Assembly: GCF_001612665.1 (NCBI RefSeq)
Contig: NZ_BDAX01000002.1
Coordinates: 868,001 to 932,000 of the forward strand
Source of the DNA: Nocardia alba NBRC 108234
Lineage (GTDB): Bacteria > Actinomycetota > Actinomycetes > Mycobacteriales > Mycobacteriaceae
DNA length: 64,000 nucleotides
Reading direction: 5' to 3'
Both the position numbers and the translations under genes were made by a program. The notes under the pieces were generated by a model. That model worked only from the letters and a program-made list of their open reading frames with translations. It ran no database searches and was not told where the DNA came from. Below are positions 1 through 8,704 of the stretch, piece by piece (the first letter of the stretch is position 1; every line of letters starts with the position of its first letter).

Positions 1-891
1 CTGAACCGCTTCGCCCGCACCGACTTCCGGTGGCAGCACCTGCCCGTTCCGTTCACCGTCTACGCAGACGGCATCGATCTGGTGGTGTTCGAGGAGTTCG
101 GCGCCGGCGCCGCGGCCCTGCATCTGAAGGACCACGTCGAACGCAACGAGCTGCTGCGGAGCGAGCCCTACCGTCGCTGGTTCCGCAAGCAGTACGACAA
201 CAAGTTCACCCCGCGCATCTGGCACCGGAACTTCTTCGACGCCGAGATCGTCGCCTGCCCCGACGAATCGGTGGTCGGCAAGTCCATCGGGCAGGTCGGT
301 GCCGACCGCGGCCTGCATCCGGTCGACGCCTACCTCGACATGGTGGTGGAGTACGGGCCCGCGCTGCGCTGGCGCACCACGATCGCCAACGATCGCCCCC
401 GGTACCTCGACAAGCTCGCCGCCAGTCCCGGCGTGCAGATGGGCTTCGGCGACGCGGGCGCGCACCTGCGCAACATGTCGTTCTACAACTTCCCGCTGCG
501 ATTGCTCGAAAGGGTGCTGCGCGCACAGGAATCCGGCAAGCCGTTCCTGAGCATCGAACGCGCCGTTCACCGCCTCACCGGCGAGCTCGCCGACTGGTAT
601 CGCATCGATGCCGGTCACCTGCGCGAAGGCAGCCGAGCCGACCTGGTCGTCATCGATCCCGCCGGACTCGACGACGCGGTCCATCAGCTGCATGAAGCGG
701 CGCTGCCCGAATTCGGCCTCGACCGGATGGTCAACCGCAACGACCGCGCCGTCGTCGCCACCGTCGTCAACGGCCGCCGGGTTTTCGGCGCGGGCGAAGT
801 AGTACCCGGCATCGGCGCGGACTGGGGAACCGGACGGTTCCTGCGCGCCGGCCACGACAACTCCGCTCCCCTGGCACAGGAGGCCCGATGA
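1..891 (+). CDS. Amidohydrolase family protein (N-acyl-D-amino-acid deacylase-like), C-terminal part
   Basis: The open frame runs in from the left edge, so the N-terminal half, including the first metal-binding histidines, is outside the window; 296 residues remain. A GFGDAGAH stretch near residue 145 of the visible part fits the metal-binding aspartate region of the D-aminoacylase branch of amidohydrolases. The EGSRADLVVIDP stretch followed by VVNGRRVF near the end is the usual amidohydrolase C-terminal beta-sandwich signature. The family hydrolyses amide bonds using zinc; the substrate cannot be read from sequence. The stop overlaps the next start (ATGA), so it is translationally coupled to the PF10118 gene and probably shares its pathway. 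Confidence 0.8.
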   Translation: MNRFARTDFRWQHLPVPFTVYADGIDLVVFEEFGAGAAALHLKDHVERNELLRSEPYRRWFRKQYDNKFTPRIWHRNFFDAEIVACPDESVVGKSIGQVGADRGLHPVDAYLDMVVEYGPALRWRTTIANDRPRYLDKLAASPGVQMGFGDAGAHLRNMSFYNFPLRLLERVLRAQESGKPFLSIERAVHRLTGELADWYRIDAGHLREGSRADLVVIDPAGLDDAVHQLHEAALPEFGLDRMVNRNDRAVVATVVNGRRVFGAGEVVPGIGADWGTGRFLRAGHDNSAPLAQEAR

Positions 892-1787
892 GAGTCCCGT
901 TCCGCCGCGCGGCCAGGACCGTGCGCGCACCCGATGTCGCGCTGGCGGCACGCAATGTGAAGTTCGACTGGACCTCGGCACCACTGCACTGGATGCCGTC
1001 CGAGCCGATCGCCTCACACGTGGTGAACTCGCTGAACCTGCTGCTGCCCGAGGGCGAGCGGATGTTCTGCGCCACCTACCGCGACGCGCTGCCCTACGTG
1101 CGCGATGCCACGGTGCGCGAGGCCATGCTCGGATTCATCGGCCAGGAATCGATGCACGCCGAAACCCATGCCAAGGTCCTGGATCAGGTTTTCGCCGCCC
1201 ACCACATCGACACCGCCCCCTACACCCGCCAGATGGAGTACGTCTTCCGCAATTCCCTCGGCGCGCGCGAGGACGGCCCGCGACAGGCGCAGACCCGCCT
1301 GGTCGAACGGTTGGCGTTCATCGCCAGCCTCGAGCATTTCTTCGCGTGGCTCGGCGACTGGATTCTCAACGCTGACCTCGAAAAGCACGGCGCCGAACCG
1401 CGTGTGCTCGACCTGTTCCGCTGGCACGGGGCCGAGGAAGTCGAACACCGCAGTGTCGCCCATGATGTCGCGATCTACTTCGGCGCGGGCTACCTGCGCC
1501 GTGCGGCGATGATGCTGATCGTCATCCCGATCCTGCTGAGCTTGCTCGTGCGCGGCACCAAATTCCTGGTCAACCAGGATCCGGAACTGCCGAACATGGG
1601 TTATCCCACGCTGATCCGCAAGATCCTCGGGGCGATGTGGCGCGGTGCGCTGCCGGGCATTCCGGCGCTGCTGATCAGCGCCGGGTCCACCTTCGATCCG
1701 CGCTACGACCCCGCGAATGTCGGCTCCACCGAGCAGGCGATCGCCTATCTCGCCAAGTCCCCGGCAGCCAGGGCGGCGGCACAGTGA
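888..1787 (+). CDS. PF10118 'predicted metal-dependent hydrolase', probable ferritin-like diiron protein
   Basis: A 299-residue protein of the PF10118 family, whose name (metal-dependent hydrolase) is only a prediction. Visible candidate metal ligands look like a ferritin-type diiron site: Glu in LLPEGER (about residue 55-57), E87xxH90 in GQESMH, Glu149 in SLEHF and E184xxH187 in EEVEH. Residues 205-222 are strongly hydrophobic and may anchor it to membrane. The start overlaps the stop of the amidohydrolase by ATGA, and its own stop overlaps the GTG start of a ferredoxin-type reductase. A second copy of the same two-gene pair lies at 29715-31624. The family call is secure; the diiron oxygenase role is inference from the ligand pattern and the partner gene. 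Confidence 0.85.
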   Translation: MRVPFRRAARTVRAPDVALAARNVKFDWTSAPLHWMPSEPIASHVVNSLNLLLPEGERMFCATYRDALPYVRDATVREAMLGFIGQESMHAETHAKVLDQVFAAHHIDTAPYTRQMEYVFRNSLGAREDGPRQAQTRLVERLAFIASLEHFFAWLGDWILNADLEKHGAEPRVLDLFRWHGAEEVEHRSVAHDVAIYFGAGYLRRAAMMLIVIPILLSLLVRGTKFLVNQDPELPNMGYPTLIRKILGAMWRGALPGIPALLISAGSTFDPRYDPANVGSTEQAIAYLAKSPAARAAAQ

Positions 1788-2890
1788 CCGTGTATCCCGC
1801 GCCCCGGGTGATCCCGCCGGACCTGTACGGCAAGCACGACCACGATCCGACCACCAAGGTGATCGACACCGTGGCCGCCCTGCGCGTTCGCTGGTCGACG
1901 CTGATCAACCGCCGCCCCATCCGCACCAGGGCTGACGATGCCCGCTTCCCGGTGATCGTCACCGACCGGGTGCTGGTGGCGCAGGATCAGGCCGTCGTCG
2001 ACCTGGGCCTGCGCGCACCCGACGGCGCCGCGCTGCCCCGGTGGGCGCCGGGCGCGCACATCGACATCGAACTCCCGTCCGGGCGTCTGCGGCAGTACTC
2101 GCTGTGCGGCGATCCGGCCGAAACCGAGGAGTATCGCATCGCGGTGCGCCGCATTCCGCAGGGCAGCGGGGGCTCGATCGAGGTCCACGACGAGCTGCCG
2201 GTCGGCTCCGAGGTCATGATCCGTGGTCCGCGCAACGCGTTCCCGTTCGCGCCGCCGGGGCGTGGTTCCTCGGCGAAACGCCTGCACTTCGTCGCCGGCG
2301 GCATCGGCATCACCCCGATCCTGGCGATGGCGCGCGCCGCCGACCGGCTCGGCATCGACTGGACCCTGGTCTATTGCGGCCGAAGCCGCGAGACCCTGCC
2401 GTTCCTCGACCAGCTCGCCGAACTCCGCGGACACGTGCTCGTGCGCACCGATGACGAGCACGGAACACCCCGTGCCACAGATCTTCTCGATGGTGCCGAC
2501 CACGACACGGCGATCTACTGCTGTGGACCTGCCCCGATGACGTCCGCTCTCGTCGCTGCCGTGCGCACGATGCCCGGCATCGAGTTCCACTCCGAAAGGT
2601 TTTCTCCCGCACCGGTTGTCGACGGTACCGCCTTCGAGGTGGAGTTGACGAGCACCGGCGAGGTCATCGCCGTCGGCGCCGACCAGACGATGCTCGACGC
2701 ACTGCTGGCGGTGCGCCCCGACCAGCCCTACTCGTGTCGCCAGGGGTTCTGCCGCACCTGCGTCGTGCGCGTCACCGACGGCACCCCCGACCATCGCGAC
2801 GGCGCGCTGACCCCCGCAGAACACGCCGCCGGAGTGACGCTGGCCTGCGTCTCCCGCTGCGCGGGAAAGCGCCTGGTTCTCGACCTCTGA
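1784..2890 (+). CDS. PDR/VanB-type ferredoxin-NAD(P)H oxidoreductase
   Basis: 368 residues from a GTG that overlaps the preceding stop (GTGA). The order is a flavin-binding beta-barrel (RQYSLCGDP and IRGPRNAFPF), an NAD-binding fold (FVAGGIGITPILAMA, CCGPAPM) and a C-terminal plant-type [2Fe-2S] domain with the CX4CX2C cluster motif in YSCRQGFCRTC and a distal Cys in LACVS. This is the architecture of phthalate dioxygenase reductase, which passes electrons from NAD(P)H through flavin and the iron-sulfur centre to an oxygenase. The N-terminus has about 50 extra residues before the flavin domain. The only oxygenase-like partner next door is the PF10118 protein just upstream. Confidence 0.93.
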   Translation: MTVYPAPRVIPPDLYGKHDHDPTTKVIDTVAALRVRWSTLINRRPIRTRADDARFPVIVTDRVLVAQDQAVVDLGLRAPDGAALPRWAPGAHIDIELPSGRLRQYSLCGDPAETEEYRIAVRRIPQGSGGSIEVHDELPVGSEVMIRGPRNAFPFAPPGRGSSAKRLHFVAGGIGITPILAMARAADRLGIDWTLVYCGRSRETLPFLDQLAELRGHVLVRTDDEHGTPRATDLLDGADHDTAIYCCGPAPMTSALVAAVRTMPGIEFHSERFSPAPVVDGTAFEVELTSTGEVIAVGADQTMLDALLAVRPDQPYSCRQGFCRTCVVRVTDGTPDHRDGALTPAEHAAGVTLACVSRCAGKRLVLDL

Positions 2891-2960
2891 GCCAGAACGT
2901 AGTTCTTGCCGCCTCATCCCCACGGGTCAATCGGCATCGAAGAACACTGCTGTACGCGTA

Positions 2961-2989
2961 GTGTGCGACTTGCAATACCGTTCGCACAC
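2961..2989. promoter_or_regulatory. Inverted repeat next to the Shine-Dalgarno sequence of the 3001 esterase gene
   Basis: GTGTGCGA (2961-2968) and TCGCACAC (2982-2989) are perfect 8-base arms separated by 13 bases. The right arm abuts the AAGGAG ribosome-binding site at 2990-2995. It could be an operator, or an RNA hairpin that affects ribosome access. There is no T-run, so a terminator is less likely. Confidence 0.4.
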
Positions 2990-3000
2990 AAGGAGTTTCC

Positions 3001-3873
3001 GTGGCGTCCTCTCTGATGAAGCGCCTAGCCGCGCTGTTCGGCGCGTCCTGCGCAGCCCTACTACTCGCGGTACCGGCAGCCGCGCCCGGCCATGCTGACC
3101 GAGCAGTTCTCGAAAGTCCGGCCGACCAATGCCCGACCGACCCGAACTACCCCGGCAACATCGGGTTCGACGGCAGGCACTACCGCGTTCACGTCCCGGC
3201 CGGTGTACCCACCGGGGCACCGCTGGTGGTCGCCATCCATGGTGGCTACGACTCACCCGAGGGCGTCGAGGCGGAGTGGGGCTGGAACGCCCTCGCCGAT
3301 CAGCACAAGTTCATCGTCGTGTACCCCCGGGGTACCAAGAAGGAGTGCCAGACGGACGGCAGCCCCGGTTGGGGCTGGAACGCCGATGCGGCCGACGTCA
3401 CGCATATCAAGAATGTCGTCGACGCGGTCGCCACGCAATACGGGGTGAACCGCAAGCGGGTCCATCTCACCGGCCACTCCAACGGTGGCCAGATGGCCTC
3501 GCGCGCGGCCTGCACCGCACCGGAGGTGTTCGCTTCGGGCGCCGTGTACGCACCCGCGCCCCCGCCGACCGGCTGCGATCCCGCCCGCGCGGTCTCCTGG
3601 GGCGTGTTCGCCTCGGCGAGCGATCCCATCGTGCTCGAGCCCATCGCCTACGGCCACGTCATGTACTGGAGCTGGGAGAACCGCCCGTGCCAGAACGAGC
3701 AGCCCGGCGGCGGCTCCGACGTCAAGGACTCGAGGCACTGGGACTGCGCGTCCGGCACCGAGGTGCTGTGGCGGGTCTACAACGGCGGCAGCCATACCTG
3801 GCCGACGGGAGCGCGGCGCACCGAGATGATGAACCGGATGTGGCAGTTGTTCCAGGCCAACCCACGCCCGTGA
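3001..3873 (+). CDS. Secreted PHB-depolymerase/feruloyl-esterase-like hydrolase (LpqC-type)
   Basis: 290 residues from a GTG with an AAGGAG site 6 bases upstream. An N-terminal signal peptide is clear: Lys-Arg, then a run of Ala/Leu ending near AAAPGHA. The body is an alpha/beta hydrolase of the esterase PHB depolymerase family: oxyanion region AIHGGYDSPEG, nucleophile elbow GHSNGG, acid region ASASDP, and catalytic His in GGSHTWP. Several WGWNA motifs and paired cysteines match the mycobacterial LpqC group. It should act outside the cytoplasm on polyester or aryl-ester substrates; the natural substrate is unknown. It converges with the acyl-CoA synthetase gene. Confidence 0.85.
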   Translation: MASSLMKRLAALFGASCAALLLAVPAAAPGHADRAVLESPADQCPTDPNYPGNIGFDGRHYRVHVPAGVPTGAPLVVAIHGGYDSPEGVEAEWGWNALADQHKFIVVYPRGTKKECQTDGSPGWGWNADAADVTHIKNVVDAVATQYGVNRKRVHLTGHSNGGQMASRAACTAPEVFASGAVYAPAPPPTGCDPARAVSWGVFASASDPIVLEPIAYGHVMYWSWENRPCQNEQPGGGSDVKDSRHWDCASGTEVLWRVYNGGSHTWPTGARRTEMMNRMWQLFQANPRP

Positions 3874-3881
3874 ACCCCCGA

Positions 3882-3930
3882 CCGGAGGGACTGGCCGCCG
3901 CGCTCCGGCTCAGCCGGCCAGCCCCTCCGG
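3882..3930. terminator. Bidirectional hairpin between convergent genes
   Basis: CCGGAGGG plus CTGGCCG (3882-3897) pair with CGGCCAG plus CCCTCCGG (3915-3930), with one mismatch, to form a 16-base-pair stem. It lies between the convergent esterase and acyl-CoA synthetase genes and overlaps the last codons of the latter. No T-run follows, as is common in high-GC actinobacteria. Confidence 0.65.
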
Positions 3931-5970
3931 ATCGATCAGCAAACGCTTGAGCACCTTGCCGGTCTCACCGCGTGGCAACGCGTTGAGGAAGGTGACGTCG
4001 CGCGGAACGGAGAAGCGGCTCAGGCGGTTTCGCACATAGGTGCGCACCATGTCCGGGTCGAGCCCGGAGCCCTCGTGCTTGACGAGGAACGCGGCCAGCC
4101 GCTGTCCGAATTCGCGATCCGGCACACCGACCACCGCGACATCGGTGACCTGCGGCAGGTGTGCCAGCGCTTCCTCCACCGGGCGCGGGAAGACGTTCTC
4201 GCCGCCCGAGATGATCATCTCGTCGTCGCGGCCCGCCACGAACAGTCTGCCCTCGGCGTCGAGATAGCCGAGGTCGCCGGTGTCCATCATGCCGTCGGCT
4301 TCCTCAGGCGGTGAATCGCTGACATACCCGTCGAACAGCATGTGATTGCGGACGAAGATCCGTCCCACCACGCCGATCGGCACCGCTCGGTGCTCGGCGT
4401 CGAGGATCGCGATCTTGGTACCGAGCGGCGGGCGTCCGGCCGTGGTGGGTGCGGCGCGCAGGTCGTCGGGCCCGGCCACGCTGGCCCAGGAGACCTCCGT
4501 CGACCCGTAGAGGTTGTAGAGGACGTCGCCGTAGTCATCGAGGAAACGGTCGACGGTGACCGCCGCGAGCGGTGCGCCGCAGCTGATCACCTGCCGCAGG
4601 CTGCTCAGGTCGTACCGCTGGCGCACCTGCTCGGGCAGATCGACCAGCCGTTGCACCATCGTGGGCACCGCGATGAGCGTGTGTACCCCGTGTTCGGCGA
4701 CGCGGCGCAGACATTCCTCGGCGTCGAAGCCCTGCGACAGCACCACCGTGGCCCGCACCGCGGTGCTCAGTTGCAGCGCCGACAGGCCCCAGGTGTGGAA
4801 CAGCGGCGCCGGGATCATCATGGTGCTGCCCGCGTGGATCGGAATCAGCGACAGCAGCGCCACCAGGGTGTCGAAGCCCTTCGGGTGGGGTCGTCGCGCG
4901 CCCTTCGGGGTGCCGCTGGTGCCCGAGGTGAGCACGATCTGGCGCCCCGGCACCGTCGGGACGGGAAACTTGGTGTGGCGGATCGCGATGAGGTCTTCGA
5001 TGGTGATCCGGGTCGGGTCGACGGGCCCGTCGTCGGTGTAGAAGCGCGGCAGATCGGTGTGCAGGTACTGCACGAGATGGGCCAGGTCCGTATCGACGAA
5101 CAGCGCCGAGAGCCGGTGTCGCTGCACGATGTCCTCGATCCGCCGCCCCGACAGGCCCGAGTTCAGCAATGCGACGTCGACGCCGAGCTTGCCCGCCGCC
5201 ACCATGGATTCGACCATGCCGCAATGATTTCCGGCCAGCAGCCCGATCGCGTCCCCCGCCCGCAACCCGACCTCGTACATCGCGCCCGCCAGCGCGGTGG
5301 TCCGCTTGTCGGTTTCGGCGAAGGTGGCGGTGCTGCCGTTGTCGATGAGCGCGACCTGGTCCGGGCTGTGCGCGGCGCCTGCGGCGTATCCACCCGCCAA
5401 GTTGAATCCCCACCGGTACAGCGACCGCAACTGCCTGGCCGAGGTCAGCGGCGGCGACACCTGGCCCGAGTGCACCCACCAGCGCACGATCTCGGACTTG
5501 CGCCGGATCGGCGCCCGGTTGCCGTTGGCCACCACCGAGGTGCGTGCGCCACCGACGACATCGGCGGCGCGCCGCAACCCGTCCTTGACCCACCCGATGA
5601 TCACCGCGTTCGTCACGCCCGCCAACGTCGGGTGCAACCGCGGCGCCGCGAACACGGTCACGCTCACGCGGGTGCGCTGCTCGTCCCCGGTGAGCCGGAC
5701 CAGGGCGAAACTGCCCGATTCGGGATTGTGCAGTTCGAAACTCTCGTACCAGCGACCGATGGTCAGCGCCAGCCCGGTGCGCCGTATGCCCGCGGCCCTG
5801 TCCCCGATTCTGATCTCCCATACGGTGCTCCCGTCCGGGCCGATCAGGCGGTCACACCCCCCGATCCCGGCCCACAACCGCGGATAACTCTGTGGTTCGA
5901 GCAACACATCCCACAGGGCCCGGCGTGGGATGGAGAACTCCACGGACACATCGACGACATCACTGGGCAT
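3910..5970 (-). CDS. AMP-dependent acyl-CoA synthetase with N-terminal SRPBCC domain (FadD12-like)
   Basis: 686 residues from the ATG at 5970, which has a GAGGAAAG site about 9 bases upstream; longer open frame above it lacks a ribosome site. Residues 1-145 form an SRPBCC/START-like lipid-binding domain (VDVSVEFSIPRRALWDVLLEP at the start). From about 175 onward it is a class I adenylate-forming enzyme: ATP loop TSGTSGTPKG, YGSTE, TGDLGYLD, hinge GRDDEMIISGGENV and C-terminal lysine in GETGKVLKR. It should activate a fatty or aryl acid to its CoA ester. Mycobacterial FadD12 is the nearest family I recognise. The fused SRPBCC domain could present a hydrophobic substrate; that is inference. Confidence 0.88.
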   Translation of the reverse strand: MPSDVVDVSVEFSIPRRALWDVLLEPQSYPRLWAGIGGCDRLIGPDGSTVWEIRIGDRAAGIRRTGLALTIGRWYESFELHNPESGSFALVRLTGDEQRTRVSVTVFAAPRLHPTLAGVTNAVIIGWVKDGLRRAADVVGGARTSVVANGNRAPIRRKSEIVRWWVHSGQVSPPLTSARQLRSLYRWGFNLAGGYAAGAAHSPDQVALIDNGSTATFAETDKRTTALAGAMYEVGLRAGDAIGLLAGNHCGMVESMVAAGKLGVDVALLNSGLSGRRIEDIVQRHRLSALFVDTDLAHLVQYLHTDLPRFYTDDGPVDPTRITIEDLIAIRHTKFPVPTVPGRQIVLTSGTSGTPKGARRPHPKGFDTLVALLSLIPIHAGSTMMIPAPLFHTWGLSALQLSTAVRATVVLSQGFDAEECLRRVAEHGVHTLIAVPTMVQRLVDLPEQVRQRYDLSSLRQVISCGAPLAAVTVDRFLDDYGDVLYNLYGSTEVSWASVAGPDDLRAAPTTAGRPPLGTKIAILDAEHRAVPIGVVGRIFVRNHMLFDGYVSDSPPEEADGMMDTGDLGYLDAEGRLFVAGRDDEMIISGGENVFPRPVEEALAHLPQVTDVAVVGVPDREFGQRLAAFLVKHEGSGLDPDMVRTYVRNRLSRFSVPRDVTFLNALPRGETGKVLKRLLIDPEGLAG

Positions 5971-6224
5971 TGCTGCGCGCTTTCCTCTGCCCGGCCACGT
6001 TGCCGGGTAGTGCCCGCTCGCCTCGGCCCCCGTGCCGTGACGGTGCCCGTCTGGAGGCACTGCACCAGAAGTCATCTTCGGCCCATCGGCCCGTGGGCAA
6101 ACGAAAGATCTACGGATTCTGGCAACTGAACTAACCAAAAACCCGGAAGCTGTGACAGGTGCCAAACGTGATGCCGCACGCACTGGCCGAGGGGTCCGCC
6201 ACAAGGACGGCACAATGGGTAGTG

Positions 6225-7016
6225 ATGAAACAGTGGCAGCGCGACCCCAGCTCCGATGACGACCCGCTCGGCGACGGAAGCCACGTCGGCATCGATGACC
6301 TGCGAATCCTGCGGGAGCAGTTCGTCGACTTCATGCTCGGTTACAAGTTCGCGATCGACGAGGTGACCACCAAGATCAACATCTTGCGTGAGGACTTCAA
6401 CAACACCCACGAGTACAACCCCATCGAGCACGTGGGCTCGCGACTCAAGTCGCCCGAAAGCGTCCTCGAGAAGGTCCGCCGCAAGAACTACGCGATGAAC
6501 CTGGCTGCCATCCGCGAGAACGTGCTCGATATCGCCGGGGTCAGGGTGGTGTGCAGTTTCATCTCCGATATCGGCACGATCCGCGACATGCTGGCCGGTC
6601 AGGAGGACATCACGGTTCTCGAGGAACGCGACTACATCACCCATCGCAAGCCCAACGGCTACCAGAGCATGCACCTGATCGTGTCCATCCCCGTGTTCCG
6701 CTCCGACCGCACCGAACTGATTCCGGTCGAGATCCAGATCCGCACCATCGCGATGGACTTCTGGGCCAGCCTCGAACACAAGATCTACTACAAGTATCGC
6801 GGCGAGGTCCCCCCGAATCTGCGCACCGACCTGGCCCAGGCCGCCGAGGTCGCCACCCAGCTCGACGAGCAGATGGAAGCCCTGCACCGCCAGGTCGACC
6901 GCGGCGTGCAACCGAAACCCAAGCCGGCCGCGGACTCACTCGACCTCAGTGTGCTGTACAACAGCCTGACCGGCGGCCACCCGGTCTACCTCCGCCCCAC
7001 CGATCCGCCGACCTGA
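6225..7016 (+). CDS. Small alarmone synthetase (RelA/SpoT-domain GTP pyrophosphokinase)
   Basis: 263 residues, starting ATG at 6225 (a GTG at 6222 is also possible). It carries only the synthetase core of the Rel/Spo family: RLKSPESV, DIAGVRVVC, the ring-stacking HRKPNGYQSMHL and the catalytic VEIQIRTIAMDFWASLEHK segment. There is no HD hydrolase domain and no TGS/ACT region, as in RelP/RelQ-type enzymes. It should transfer pyrophosphate from ATP to GTP or GDP to make (p)ppGpp in the cytoplasm. The C-terminal 30 residues are Pro/Lys-rich. It diverges from the FadD12-like gene and has no evident operon partner. Confidence 0.9.
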   Translation: MKQWQRDPSSDDDPLGDGSHVGIDDLRILREQFVDFMLGYKFAIDEVTTKINILREDFNNTHEYNPIEHVGSRLKSPESVLEKVRRKNYAMNLAAIRENVLDIAGVRVVCSFISDIGTIRDMLAGQEDITVLEERDYITHRKPNGYQSMHLIVSIPVFRSDRTELIPVEIQIRTIAMDFWASLEHKIYYKYRGEVPPNLRTDLAQAAEVATQLDEQMEALHRQVDRGVQPKPKPAADSLDLSVLYNSLTGGHPVYLRPTDPPT

Positions 7017-7131
7017 CGCCCGCTCCCGCGCGACAACCACCGCGTTCGCACCGCAGTTGCGCCGTCCGGGCCGAGGCTTCCGCTACTGTCCGAGCAGTCA
7101 TCCAGCAGCGTGGCGTGAAAGGAACCCGGTG

Positions 7132-8679
7132 GTGCTCTCACGTCGACAGTTGATCGCCGCGGCGGCGGTCGGTGGCTCAGCGGCCGCGCTCGGCATGCCG
7201 ATGAGCCGCGCGCGGGAGCTGAGCGCGGACGAGTTCCGATCGCTGGCCGCGCGCGGCTACAACCGGCGATTCCTGGCTCGACCCGCGAAGATCTTCGTGC
7301 CTACCGGCGCCGAGGAGGTTCGTCGCGCGGTGGCCGGGGCGGTGGCCGAGAACTCGCCGATCGCGGCGCGCTCGGGTGGGCATTGCTTCGACGATTTCGT
7401 CGACAACGACCGCATCCGGTCGATCATCGACCTCGGTCGGATGAACGCGGTGTCCTGGGATGAGCGATATCGGGCGTTCTCCGTCGACGCGGGCGCCGAT
7501 ATCGGCACCGTCTACAACGCCCTGCACCGCTGGGGCGTCACGGTGCCCGGCGGGATCTGTCTCGGCGTCGGGATGGGCGGTCATGTCTGCGGTGGTGGCT
7601 ACGGTCCGTTGTCGCGACGGTTCGGGCTCGTCGCCGATCACCTGGTCGGCGTGGAGGTGGTCACGGTCGATGCCGAGGGGACCGCGAAAGTCGTGGTCGC
7701 GACCGCCGACGGTCCCGACCGCGAGCTGTGGTGGGCGCATACCGGCGGCGGTGGCGGCAATTTCGGGGTGGTGACCCGGTACCTGCTCCGTTCGCCCGGA
7801 TCCGACGGCGCGGACCCGGCACACGCGCTGCCGAGTCCGCCGGGCGCCATGCTGAGCGCGCGACTGATCCTGCCGATCACGACCGAGGATTCGTTCGTCC
7901 GGTTACTCACTAACTATCTCGGGTTCTTCGTACGCCACAGCGCGCCCGGCAACGAATTCGCCGGTCTCTACGCACCGCTGATGATCCGGACCACCGGCAC
8001 CGCCGCGGCCGAGATGCTGATCCTGTTCGATGCCGGAACACCGCACGCGCGAACGCGTTTCGACGAATTCGTCGCCACGGTGAGCGACGGCGTGTTCCCC
8101 CCGCCCCTGCTCACCCCGGTCGCCCGACTGTCGTACGCCGACACCGTGAACCAGGTGTACTACGCGAAGGGCGTGAACACCACCCGGGTCAAGGTGAAGG
8201 CCGCCTATCTGCGCACGCCGTACTCCCCCGACCAACTCCGAATCTTCTACCGCTACCTCACCGACCCTCGTTTCCTCGGTGAGTCCCAGCTCGAGTTCCT
8301 GCCGTTCGGCGGCGCGATCAATGCCGTCGCCGCCGACGCGACGGCCATGCCTGCCCGCGATTCGTTCATGAAAATGCTGATCCACGCGTCATGGCGACTG
8401 CCGTCCGACGACGACCGGTATCTGCGCTGGGCGCGCGAGATGTACCGCGACGTCCACGCCGAGACCGGTGGCGTTCCGGCGCCGAGTGCGGCCTACGGCG
8501 GTAGCTACATCAACTATCCGGACGCGGACCTGGCCGATGCGCGATGGAACACCTCCGGTCTGCCATGGCACGCGTTCTACTACGGCGACAACTATCGGCG
8601 ATTGCTTCGGGTCAAGGCGGCCGCGGATCCGGGAAATGTCTTCCAGCACCGACTTTCGATCGGCAGACCGGACTGGTGA
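7132..8679 (+). CDS. FAD-binding oxidoreductase, berberine-bridge-enzyme type, Tat-exported
   Basis: About 515 residues from GTG 7132 (GTG 7129 equally possible) after an AAAGGA site. The N-terminus SRRQLIAAAAVGG is a twin-arginine signal, so the protein is probably exported folded with FAD bound. The PCMH-type FAD domain shows SGGHCFDDF, whose His is placed for covalent flavin attachment, and GGICLGVGMGGHVCGGGYG, whose first Cys matches the second attachment site of bicovalent family members. The C-terminal berberine-bridge segment YYGDNYRRLLRVKAAADPGNVF is clear. Such enzymes oxidise sugars, alcohols or alkaloid-like compounds with oxygen; the substrate is not predictable. Confidence 0.88.
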   Translation: MLSRRQLIAAAAVGGSAAALGMPMSRARELSADEFRSLAARGYNRRFLARPAKIFVPTGAEEVRRAVAGAVAENSPIAARSGGHCFDDFVDNDRIRSIIDLGRMNAVSWDERYRAFSVDAGADIGTVYNALHRWGVTVPGGICLGVGMGGHVCGGGYGPLSRRFGLVADHLVGVEVVTVDAEGTAKVVVATADGPDRELWWAHTGGGGGNFGVVTRYLLRSPGSDGADPAHALPSPPGAMLSARLILPITTEDSFVRLLTNYLGFFVRHSAPGNEFAGLYAPLMIRTTGTAAAEMLILFDAGTPHARTRFDEFVATVSDGVFPPPLLTPVARLSYADTVNQVYYAKGVNTTRVKVKAAYLRTPYSPDQLRIFYRYLTDPRFLGESQLEFLPFGGAINAVAADATAMPARDSFMKMLIHASWRLPSDDDRYLRWAREMYRDVHAETGGVPAPSAAYGGSYINYPDADLADARWNTSGLPWHAFYYGDNYRRLLRVKAAADPGNVFQHRLSIGRPDW

Positions 8680-8704
8680 GAGCCCGGCGAGGTCGATGCG
8701 CGGG

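Noticed and set aside
4342..6129. A 595-codon open frame on the plus strand, antisense to the FadD12-like gene
   Set aside because: Composition is His/Arg/Gln-rich as expected for an antisense shadow in high-GC DNA, and the minus strand frame has unmistakable adenylate-forming motifs.
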